Shown: piece by piece, positions 44,801 to 53,934 of the stretch
How positions within the stretch are numbered: position 1 is the first letter of the stretch
Layout: every line of letters starts with the position of its first letter
Source: Macrophomina tecta
Lineage: Eukaryota > Ascomycota > Dothideomycetes > Botryosphaeriales > Botryosphaeriaceae
NCBI GenBank assembly: GCA_024180945.1
Contig: JAKSGN010000007.1
Coordinates: forward strand, 992,001 to 1,056,000
Reading direction: 5' to 3'
DNA length: 64,000 nt
Translations under genes and position numbers: made by a program
Notes under the pieces: model-generated
Databases searched by the model: none
What the model was told of the DNA's origin: nothing
The model's input: only the letters and a program-made list of their open reading frames with translations

Positions 44801-47800
44801 AACGCATTAGTTTCTACTTCGATCGGTTTATTAGGATCGTATATTCCTAAGATAGATGCTTCGCAAAACATCCGTTTTAGTGAATCGAAGGCTTACTACT
44901 AATCGTCTCTCTATTAGAAACTATACTCCTTCTAAGTAAGTCGCGTTAAAGGTTTCGTAACCTTTAAGTAGTTCTAGATAAACTTCCTATAGAAATTTAT
45001 AAATCTAAGAAAGGACTATACTTTCTTAATCGTCTTTAATACTAGCTATTCTCTAATAGAATCTAGCTTCGAGTCGTCTATACCGATATATCTAGAGGTA
45101 ATAACGAAGCCTAAGAATTCTATTCTTTAAATATACTACTCGTATTTTTCTAGTGCGATAGATAGATTCTTTACTTAGAGGGCTTCTAGAACTTTTCTAG
45201 TATACTTTTTATATTCCTTAAGTATTTCTAAGAAGATAAGAATATCGTCGAGGTAAGCTAGATAAAAAATATCTAAGTATTCACGTAGCGTATCGTTAAC
45301 GAGCGACTAGAATATTACTAGCGCGTTAGTAAGCCCGAATAGTATTATCGTATACTCGTAGAGTCCTAGTCTTATTCTAAAGGCTATCTTCTATTCTTCC
45401 TCCTCTTTAATTCTAACTAAGTAATAATCTTTCCTAAGGTCTAGTTTCGTAAAGTACTTTATATTTCCTAACTTATCCTAGAGCTTATCGATACGTAGAA
45501 GCGGGTATTGATTCTTAATTATAATATCGTTAAGTTATCGATAGTCGACGTAGAGGCGTAACTTACTATTCTTCTTAAAAACGAAGAGGATCGAATATCC
45601 GGCTAATAATGTTAATAGCCGAATATATCTTTATTTAAGGTTCTTCTCGATATATTTCTTTAAAGCCTCTATTTCCTTCTTTAATAAAGAGTAGATAGGC
45701 TTATAAGCCAGTTTTATTTCTAACTTAAGTAGAATCTCGTAGTTCTATAATTAATATTTAGGTAAGTCTTCTTTTCCTCTTTCTTAGTAAATAGTAACTA
45801 AGTCCTAATATTCTTCGGGTACTATTTCTATTTCTAGGATTAGAGGTATTTCTTATAGTTACTACTATATCTCTAAGCTACTATATTATTCTCTCTTAAT
45901 TCTTGCAGGATTATCTCCTTCGATAGAAGTTAGATAGTTCTTATCTTTTAGTCTTTTTCGTTAGGCCCTAGCTAATGCTCTCTATTGCACCGCCGGTAAG
46001 GATTTAATATATATAAGATAGACCTATTATCTTTAGCGTTGTATACACCTAAATACCTCTTCTAAGATTATCTAGACGTCTATAAAAGATTTAGGGGCTA
46101 CTAATTACTTTCGTAAAGCCTTACTTTTAGCTTTACGCTTTCTCCGCATAGTCCTTCGTAATAGGTATTATACCTAGGTTTTAGAAATACTTAACTCGGT
46201 AGGGCTTACTCCGCTTAAGGCGCTATATTTTACCGAAGAGGCGGTATTTTATATGCTATAGTCCTAGTCTTATCTTAGGCCTTTTCTAAGGTTATCGTTA
46301 ATGCTACTATTACTAGGCCTTACACTATTATTTAAGTCTTACGTTTCTTCTAATAATTTGGGGGTATTATTTCACTTAGTAGAGCTTATTCCTGCGATAG
46401 AATTATATTTTACTAAGGAGGCTTCGCCTTTCGCGTTATAGTCCTAGTTCTAACTTATACTATTATTGGAGTTACCTATATAGCTACCGTTCTTAGGCCT
46501 TACGCTAGCTACTTCCTAATTTATAGTAGATAAGAGTCGCTATAGGGTATTTATTAACCCGTTTTCTATATATAACCTGAATTTCTATAGAAGGTTATTA
46601 ATCTCTTCTTAGAAGATGATTTCGTCTTCTTTATTAAAGTTAAAGATAGGTTTCTATGTTCGGATCTAGGGTATACCTAGAATAATATTATACCCGGGAA
46701 TTCGTTAGATATTAAGAGAGATTTACTTCTAATAGTTCTTAATTTAGAAGGTTACTTTCTCTATTTTTATCTTTACCTAGCCTTCTCCGTAGACTAAGCT
46801 TTTTCTATTAAATCCGCTAAGCGGATATAGATCTTTCTTCTTTTAATATAGAATCTTATATTATTCTATAAACTCGTTATATACGAAGTTTCCGCTTAAT
46901 TCTATATTAATTAGTATTCTAATAGGCACCCCGTTAAGTATTCTTTTTATTTTAAATTATTTCTAAAGATTTAGTCCGGTGAGAATTTCCGTATTCGGTA
47001 TACGCGATACTATATAAAGAGACCTAGACTATAGCCCCTAGATTAGTTCTAATACTATAGGGCCGTCTAGTTTTTTACTAAGTATTAGCGGGCTATTTTC
47101 TTATAGAAGTAGAGGTCCTAGTCCTTAGCCGAGATTAGTAATTTCTTCTACTATATCTAGTGTCCGCGTCTAATAAGGCGCCTCTAGTAGATTTGGTTAT
47201 TATAGACCTAGTATTTAAAGATAGGTATAGCATATTTCTCCTTCGGAATCTATTATAGGGTATTCTATACCCTTGTTACTATTCCGTACAGGCCGAGGGT
47301 TAATACTATACTACGTAAATACGCGAGGTTTCGTTACTACTATACCCCCCGGGCCTTATCTTCGAGCTAGGATGCTACTTCGTCGGCCGAGGCGAGGGGT
47401 AATTTCTTCTAGGGGTACTATATACTATCTTCGTAGAATCGAGAGCTAAGCTTCCCCTTCCATACCTAGTATTACTATAGTAGTAGGTCTATTCTTAATC
47501 CGGGGGTCTAGTTAATTATTAGGGTAAGGCTAGGCTCGATACGCCTTATATTCCCGTACCTACTTAAGTATTCCGTAATTTGGTCGAGTATAGCTTAGTC
47601 CTACTATTATTCTGTGTTCCCGGCTTCGCTAGACTTGGGGGTACTATCGTAGAGCTCGCCTATATCGCTATTAACTAGCTCGTTATTATAGGGGAAGTCG
47701 TTAATCTAGTTATTAATTTCTAGTACTTCCTCGTTTCTAGTTATTATGCTAAATTATTAAGGTTCGTAAGGGTACTATTCTAATATATCCTTACTACTTT

Positions 47801-48850
47801 AGTGCGTTTAACAGTCATTGTTGTAGCAGGCTATTTAGTATAGCGTATCGTAGTTATCTTAGCGGGATATAACTAATACTTTGCGCTAAGCGCTCGAGGT
47901 CTACTTCTCCTTCTTTTTATTACGAGGGTTCTACGGGCACTTAGGAGAGAAGTACTTATTACTACCGTAGGTAATATAGAGTTGATCCTTATAGCGCTAT
48001 TTCTACTTGTTCGTCTAGTTTAGATTAGGTTCTTTAGGCTTCTTATTATTATTTCGACCCTTATTTTCTTTCTTATTATCTTAACGATTAGCGGCGTCTA
48101 AAGCTATAGCATCTCCTTCTTCTAACGTAGTGTGTTCTTGGCGTGGCTTAGTTATATTTACTTAGTAGCTATCCTTTTTCTTAAACTACTTATTAGTCTA
48201 TCTTCTATCTATATCAGTAGCTAGGCGGATTAGTTTTAAGAGTATTTCTAGTTCGTCGTAGTAGGATATAGCCTCTTTAATCTCGTTCTTTAGGCCGCGG
48301 TAGTATAGCTATTAAAGTATATAGTCTAAGTATTCTTCGGTGACGTAGGCTACTTCTTAGAATTCGGCCGTGTAGTCGAGTACGGACTTTTTCTACTAAA
48401 TCCTAAAAAGAATCTAATTAGCACGCTTAGCCTCGTTAATAGCACTAAAAGCGTCCTATAGTTATTTAGCGAATATTCTATAGTCGGAGAAGATAGCCTA
48501 GGTCTAAGGTGACTATTACTATTACGGCTTCTCTTAGGTTTCTCATTTATAAGGTCTAAACTACTTTTTTATTACTCCTTAGAGGAAGGTACTGGCGTAG
48601 CGAACCTTATCTACGTTATTACTAAATTATTCTTTAGCGAAGTATAGATAGTCTTCTAGCTATATAAGAAAGCTCTACGTCTTAGTACGCTTCCCGTAGT
48701 AAAGGTCCGGCTTCGGCACCTTAACCTTAGTAGTTAGGTTCTTTACAGGGCTTAGCCTAGTGGCCTAATCCTACCGACCCCTTAGAACGAGATTCTCGGC
48801 TCGTAGTTTCTAAATTATCTATATAAGTTCTCTTATAGTGGGCTCCATTT
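41830..48850 (-). pseudogene. Gypsy C gag-pol polyprotein (RIP-degraded, interrupted)
   Basis: On the minus strand from high to low coordinates: gag (about 48840-47800), protease region (about 46900) and reverse transcriptase with LAYLDDILIF (about 45240-45272). RNase H lies around 44650-44900. The integrase (about 44350 down to 42190) is split by a Fot1-like insertion. An integrase tail has V-Y-L-L-T-K-N-I-K-L-K-R and KKIGPFEII (41982-42182). The chromodomain reads YLVK*EEYGNEDN (about 41850-41900). YLDD is intact here whereas A and B have YLDN. Stops are of RIP type. Confidence 0.87.
42641..43770 (+). mobile_element. Internally deleted Fot1/pogo-like element (1130 bp)
   Basis: The TA duplication (42639-42640, 43771-43772) and inverted repeats of about 50 bp starting ACGTATCCCATAAGCG (left end worn to atgtatcccacaagcg) flank a transposase remnant. 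Each end has the doubled agcgagcggaccac-type motif. The N-terminal third is readable up to about 43330 (NFDEAGFLIDI has the first catalytic Asp). It then jumps to the C-terminal Lys-rich part and zinc knuckle (about 43340-43640), so roughly 700 bp with the second and third Asp are gone. It cannot move by itself but could be moved by a full-length relative. Confidence 0.93.
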
Positions 48851-49041
48851 ACTCCTGTCGAGCGGGCTAAGGGGGCCCGGGAGTCGGTATATAAGAAATA
48901 GCTAGACGATCTTATCCTGCGCTAATATCCTCTATATTAACCGAGTCCATTACTGTTTTCTAAACTCGTTAGGGGGTAATACCTTACCCGATGAGACTTA
49001 ATCTTAGAGCCTTCCTCTTCTTACAAGAATAGTAGTTAAAG

Positions 49042-49477
49042 TATAATAAGCGGGCCTCTACCTCTAAAGATCCAAATACTAAAGAGGGAGAAAACCTATT
49101 AAAGGATTTCCTTAAGTAGGTATAAGAAGAGGGTAAGAGTAAGTCAAATATATAATAAGACTAAGTACTACGTGCGAAGGCCGTATTACTAATAATATAC
49201 TAAATTATTATTAAAGTTAACCACGAAGGTCAAAGCTATCTAAGGAGTATAGTTTATATACAGGTAGAAAAGTATCTACAATCTAGTATTACTAGATGTC
49301 GCCGTGGCTATACTGGGCGACTGTTGCTCTATATAGCCCAGGCTCTTGAGGGCGACATGTGGGTCTGTGGGGAAAAGGTCACGTGCTGGGCCACGTGATA
49401 CGATCTTTCTAGGTGGGGTCTCTTCTGAGGCTCCCCCACCTTCCTTTCTATACTCCCGTGAAGGCTGTGCCGTAACA
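49042..49477 (-). repeat. 5' LTR of Gypsy C (436 bp), half RIPed and half not
   Basis: Read on the minus strand it starts TGTTACGGCACAGCC at 49477 and ends cccgcttattata at 49042. The outer half (about 49300-49477) has ordinary CA/TG content. The inner half (49042-49290) is clearly RIP-altered. A TATA-like tatataaact (minus strand, about 49256) corresponds to that of the solo LTR. Confidence 0.92.
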
Positions 49478-49938
49478 CCGAGCCGTCCACTTCCTCACCA
49501 ACATCACTTTTTGAACTCAAGTTATTCAACACAACACAAAATTTCCTATAAACTAGTAGCGATCCTAGATTACTCAGTATCTGTTACCTCCTCTGTACAA
49601 GTCTGTCTGTTGTGCCCGGTCTTGCCGCAGTTCCCACAGCGCCGTTGAGCGCTCTGCCCACCCTCTGCGCGAGCCTTCTTAGAGGGCAGTGAACAGCCCT
49701 CTCCCCCCCAGCGCCCTCAGGATTAGATAGCTGACCGCCGTCTACCATTGCTAGCGTGCCCTGATTCTGTACGTACTTCCTTTTGCGCTGTTCCTTCTTG
49801 TTTGCAGCCTCTGTGGCCCTTTGAAGGGCAAAGAGTTTGTCGCGTACTTACACAGCAGAGTGCACCATGAATGACGCGCCTTTTACGAGCGATTGAAGCG
49901 ATCCACGCGCCTCTGTAGGTGAGGAGCTGCAATACTGA
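49478..49938 (-). mobile_element. Fragment of Fot1/pogo-like element, copy-1 family
   Basis: From ccgagccgtccacttcctc, inside the inverted repeat, it follows 17227-17680 almost exactly: 3' non-coding, zinc-knuckle codons and part of the C-terminal domain of the transposase. It stops at gctgcaatactg. The outer part of the repeat is missing because Gypsy C starts there, in line with Gypsy C having inserted into the repeat. One stop in the C-terminal part, otherwise little RIP. Confidence 0.88.
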
Positions 49939-50177
49939 TGGAACATAAGCTCAGTCGTCACCTGATCTGTTTCATGATTTGTAATTATCAGGATAAAGCT
50001 CCTCATGATTAAGTGTAACTAGGACAACTAACTATCAATTCATTCGTTCAATCCAAAGTCCCACCTCTTGCAACATCAAATAGGTATACAATACAATACA
50101 ATACAAGGTAAACCCTTACGACCCTATACCCGCTGGGCGACTCCGAAGCCCAGAAAGGAAGAGGCCGTCGTTACAGA
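49939..50177 (+). repeat. Possible LTR remnant ending like the Gypsy A family
   Basis: The last 75 bp (about 50104-50177) read aaggtaaacccttacgacc to gaggccgtcgttaca, which is an un-RIPed, diverged form of the end of the Gypsy A/B LTR. The preceding 165 bp are unrecognised and may be the rest of a short or rearranged LTR. A (ATACA)n-type run lies at about 50088-50104. It separates the Fot1 fragment from a hAT remnant. Confidence 0.5.
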
Positions 50178-50448
50178 AGCGTCGTATTGAAAGCCAACTT
50201 GACGCGTACATGGACGCAGGCGTTGGTGATGCTGATCAACAGGTAGAGGACCCTCTCCATTGGTGGCTCACTGTCGGATCTGCCTGGCCAGTCCTGCAGC
50301 AAATGGCTCTGGACCTCTTCAGCGCACCCGCCATGATCACTGATTGCGAAAGAGCCTTTAGGCTAAACGCGTGGGTACGGAGGAGCGGAATCGACTGAGT
50401 GATGATACAATAGAGACGGATCAATGCCAGAATAACTGGCTGTTAAAC
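50178..50448 (+). pseudogene. hAT-family transposase, C-terminal dimerisation region remnant
   Basis: The frame reads RRIESQLDAYMD then DPLHWWLTVGSAWPVLQQMA, DLFSAPAMITDCERAF, and after a one-base shift RNRLSDDTIETDQCQNNWLL. This is the hAT C-terminal dimerisation domain: WW, P-x-L, A-x-D, S-x-P-A and C-E-R-x-F signatures in order. Only the last 80 or so residues are present, with the rest cut by the LTR remnant. A frameshift near 50375 shows it is dead. Unlike the DNA to the left it is not RIP-altered. Confidence 0.85.
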
Positions 50449-50690
50449 GGTTAGTGTAGAAGGTGAATAATTTTTTTTAATACCATGGACCCTTGTGCCT
50501 TGCCTAATTGGGAAGGTCATAATGCTTGCTAATCGCCTCCCGTCGACGGAACGGTGGACTCGCTGACTTGGGCCCGGCTCAGTGAGTGGGTGCCAAGTTT
50601 TAGGAGGCACGAGCGAGTGAGTGAAAGTGGTCACTTTGTCAATCACTTCAATCTCTCGGCAATTTGAGTGAAGTGTTTACCAGCCTGATT
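50449..50690. other. Spacer, probable end of the hAT element
   Basis: No gene. The segment holds gagtgagtgaaagtggtcactt (about 50608), a small inverted repeat with repeated GAGTGA steps such as often lie near hAT termini. I could not find a partner end. Confidence 0.35.
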
Positions 50691-51860
50691 TCAACACTGG
50701 CCTCTTTCATCACCACTCTCACTACGCACCACCGTCGTCACCGTCTTCACAATGCCTTCGCCCTGGTCCTGCTCTCCATGATACGTGGGCCAGATTGGGT
50801 CGTCCGACTTCCTGCCCGAAATGTTGGTGTCCATCCTCACCGATCCACAAAAGACGTCGTGCCGTTGCGGTATTGGAGGAGCTGAAACAGCGGTGCGGCT
50901 AGTGAGTTCTGTGCGATTGGCTGTGTGATGGCCGCTGGAATACCAATCATCGACTCGCTCAGCACTGCTGCTGCGCACGACCTTGGAGATGAGGACCGCC
51001 ATGGTCAGCTCAATGTGGAGTTTGACGATGTATGCGATGGGGGCAAATTGGACGTAGCTAAAGGGTTTAAATTAGCTCACCGTCATCTCGAAAGAAGGAA
51101 CTGAGGCGGAAACGTACTGATAAGGATTTGGCAAGCTCAACAGCCCAAGCAGCAATACATCCATGGCCACTGAAACAACCACAATCGCCGCATTGAACTT
51201 GAGCAGCGGCCAGTACTTGGAAAGCCCGTCCGCAATAAGCCGGTACCGTACCAAGTATAAGAAGTACAAGTTGAGCCCGAAATCAATGATCAAGAAGAAG
51301 CTCTTCTCAATCCGCTCAAAGACGCGGTTAAGGACGACTCTGGTTTCGGTCGCGGATGGCATATGAGCAGGAATCCAAATGGCATAGACGGCGATGTTGA
51401 TGGTGCCAATGGCGACAAAGAGGCCCCATTTGAGCAACCGGGCTTTGCGCTTGTTCATCATGATCAAGGAGACACGATTGGCAATGATTTGTGAGAGGAG
51501 TTGGGTCTGGATTGCCCATAGTGTAACTGTGGTTTATCAGTATCTAAGCGCTTCCAACCGCCCTGAAAGATCGCGTGAGGTACCAGCGCCGAAGTAGTAG
51601 GCAAGGCTAAAACTCTATCAGCGCCGAAGGCAACAAGTGGCCGGTCAAACTCACCTGCCCGCGATTACCTTATTCAGGTACAAATATGTCGTGAGAGCAA
51701 AGATGAGATTCACCACCGCTTCCATCCAGATCATGTAAAGGTAGACGTTCGAAAGCCTCCGTGTGCGTTTCCATATGGTCCGAGTCTGTTGCCCCACCTT
51801 CGTGAAAGTAGATATGAAAAGGCCAAGGAAGAGGCCGAAGAAAATGGAAGCAAGGTCCAT
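50691..51860 (-). CDS. Seven-helix integral membrane protein, four exons (334 aa)
   Basis: Exons 51860-51655, 51606-51584, 51526-51118 and 51057-50691 are joined by introns of 48, 57 and 60 bp with donors GTGAGT, GTACCT and GTACGT and acceptors TAG, CAG and TAG. The sum is 1005 nt, exactly 335 codons with stop, which strongly supports the model. About seven hydrophobic segments are predicted at residues 4-20, 41-66, 71-93, 107-128, 152-170, 183-207 and 216-236, followed by a polar tail of about 95 residues. The family is a common fungal one of unknown role. I recall no named gene. It lies next to transposon debris but is undamaged and uses normal codons. A further intron in the tail cannot be excluded. 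Confidence 0.85.
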
Positions 51861-53590
51861 GATTGCGGAGACAAAATAAAAGCAATCGGGACAATATTGA
51901 CGTGAGCTAAAACTCGCCTGGCGTGCTTGAAGGAAACGGTAACAGGGACGACGAAAAACAACTTAAGCTGAAACTCGAGTGTCCCGTTTGATGGAGCTCC
52001 TCTCATCGCCGCCAGCAGGGCATGGATGGTTTAAGTATACCAGGCATCGTTGAGAGAGAGCTGCTGCTTCGGAATCTTCCATCAAGCGATACAAGAGAAG
52101 TCTCAGTTGGGAACGCCCAATAACTTGGCCCCTTGTAGTTCATTTCCCCATATCCAAAACATATTTCCTTGCCATAACGCCCAGCTACATTTGGGAATGG
52201 TTACATCCAGCTTCTGGGAGAAGGGTAATGAGTCCTCCATGATCGACTCAGCTTCTGAAGACGGTAACACTTAGACTGGCGCTACGAAGCAGGTAGCGTC
52301 AACAATCTTGCCGCTTCTTAGTTAAGAACCATTGGCAAGACCGATCTTCCAGCAAACATTAGTGCGAACTAATTGGTACTCCTACCGAACTCGCTCAATG
52401 GGGTGGTTGGAAGCAGAACTGACTCGCCTGCGATGGATGCCAAGGTCTTAGACCCAGACTTATCGTTATGAGGAATGGGTGTATTTAAAACTCTAAAAAC
52501 CTTGGGAGCATACCAGGATCAATGTTAGATGGTGCCACTATACGGCTTTGAGGCCTAGGGTGAGCCAGGGGTAGAAACCTTGAAGCCATTAAGGGTTAGC
52601 ACCGACAACGGCTTTCGCCGCAGTAGCGTTATAGACTGCAAGCTACGGCTGAAGGATCACCATGACCTGTCACTCGTTGGCTTCGAATGGGCACATCTGT
52701 ACATTAATTTTCGTGTCTCGGCTTCTGAAGATCTTAACTTTTTTGAACCATATACAGTTACCTGATGGATTTTCGCTGGAATGCCGCCACTGGAAAAGGA
52801 GCAGATGCGGGCTGGCAACGTCCAGGCTAAACCCCATGACAGACCGAATCGGAAGACTGCCTTGAGGAGCATCCAGTTCATGAACCCAAGCCCTCGGGAC
52901 TCCAAATAACCAACCCTGAAGAGGCTCACTTGAGACACAGCACAAGGGGCTGAGGCCTCGATCATGCATGAAATCGGCCTGGCACAGGCAAAGGTCTACA
53001 ATCTCCACATCACACAGCCTCTTACCGTACGAAGCCACCCGCAGGCAGCCCTCTCCCAGATCCTAGCTCTCTACCAGGGTGGATCATTGTTGGTCCTAGG
53101 GTATTTTGAGGTCTTGGCATGGTGTTGAGTCTCATATACGCCAATTTGCGCACAACCTGACTCATAATGTCTCGATATATCTCTAGATTCTCTGCTATTT
53201 GCTGACCGGCAAAGCTAGAGATACCTGGAGAACACTGGCTCGCATATACATGTCTTTCACAAGTACAAATGACTTGCTGAGGAGTGGAGTGCTCACCGAC
53301 TCGCCTGTGTCAGGAAGCCGAAATCCAAATTGCATTGGTGGCTATGAACGAAGACCTAAGTACAAAGAGAGAGAGAGAGAGAAGAAGAAGAAGAAGAAGA
53401 AGAAGAAGAAATTTATGTGTGCGGCCTGCCTCGCTAATTCCCGTCTCTGGCGTTGCTTTTTCGAAGCTGCCGGTGTTGATATTGCCAGGTGCATACCCGG
53501 CGATCCTGATTCCGCGTTCTGGGACGTCTGGTCCCTGACATTATTCTATAGAACATACAGTAGTTATTCGCATTCATATAAAATCGTTGT
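51861..53590. other. No clear gene; single-copy-looking DNA
   Basis: Balanced base composition without RIP signature. Short overlapping frames occur on both strands (longest 122 codons, minus strand, 53038-52673) but none shows a family motif, a consistent intron pattern or an obvious protein-like composition. The part near 51861-52060 should contain the promoter of the minus-strand membrane protein gene. Confidence 0.5.
53365..53411 (+). repeat. (GA)n(GAA)n microsatellite
   Basis: A run of GA steps passes into ten or so GAA units. It causes long but meaningless Lys/Glu or Arg/Glu frames around it. Confidence 0.95.
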
Positions 53591-53633
53591 CTAGCCTAAA
53601 TCATGGTGTTCCACCCCGTTGCCCACCACCCCC

Positions 53634-53732
53634 ATTCGGTCCACCCGCGACACCCCTGCGGTGCACCAAATCGGTGATTTCATCCACCAGGGGGTTTTGG
53701 TGGGTCTGCTGGGTGTCGCCGGTGCACCGAAT
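53634..53732. repeat. GC-rich imperfect inverted repeat downstream of the integrase gene
   Basis: attcggtccacccgcgacac (53634-53653) pairs with gtgtcgccggtgcaccgaat (53713-53732), with a further inner pair around ccaccaggg and ttttggtgg. The arms enclose about 60 bp. It lies about 200 bp beyond the integrase stop codon, where the terminus of a mobile element could be expected. Confidence 0.65.
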
Positions 53733-53934
53733 GCGCGTCTGCAGGGGGAGGGGGTGTTACTTACGTCATCTTCCCCACCACCTCCTGCGTATTTTGGCGG
53801 ATGGCCGCGGAGACGCACCGTCAAGCCGTATACACGGCTCTCAGGGTCTTGGTGTTGAGTTTCCAGGCTAAGGAGCGGAGATCGATTGCAATTTCTATAT
53901 AGATTTATATATAAATGAGAAAGTCGTCCCTCTG

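Larger units (their letters stand above)
40736..49477 (-). mobile_element. Ty3/Gypsy LTR retrotransposon C (minus strand, RIP-degraded)
   Basis: The 5' LTR is at 49042-49477 and a partial 3' LTR at 40736-40944, with gag-pol between and an antisense frame near the 3' end. The LTR family differs from A/B but is shared with the solo LTR at 25385-25830. Primer region (inverse of ctttaactac) and polypurine tract match A/B. An internally deleted Fot1-like element interrupts it at 42641-43770. Its right end abuts a broken Fot1 terminus and its left end a LINE, so no target duplication can be tested. RIP stops at 49290. Confidence 0.92.

Noticed and set aside
49346..49648. Plus-strand 100-codon frame
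   Set aside because: It spans the junction of an LTR and a Fot1 fragment and matches neither coding strand.
50664..50885. Plus-strand frame of 73 codons
   Set aside because: It is opposite the last exon of the membrane protein gene, whose four-exon model is in frame throughout.
52657..53038. Overlapping minus-strand frames of 102 and 122 codons
   Set aside because: No motif, no consistent splice model and three frames overlap. Probably chance open frames.
53199..53594. Plus-strand frames with poly-Lys or poly-Arg
   Set aside because: They are produced by the GA/GAA microsatellite.
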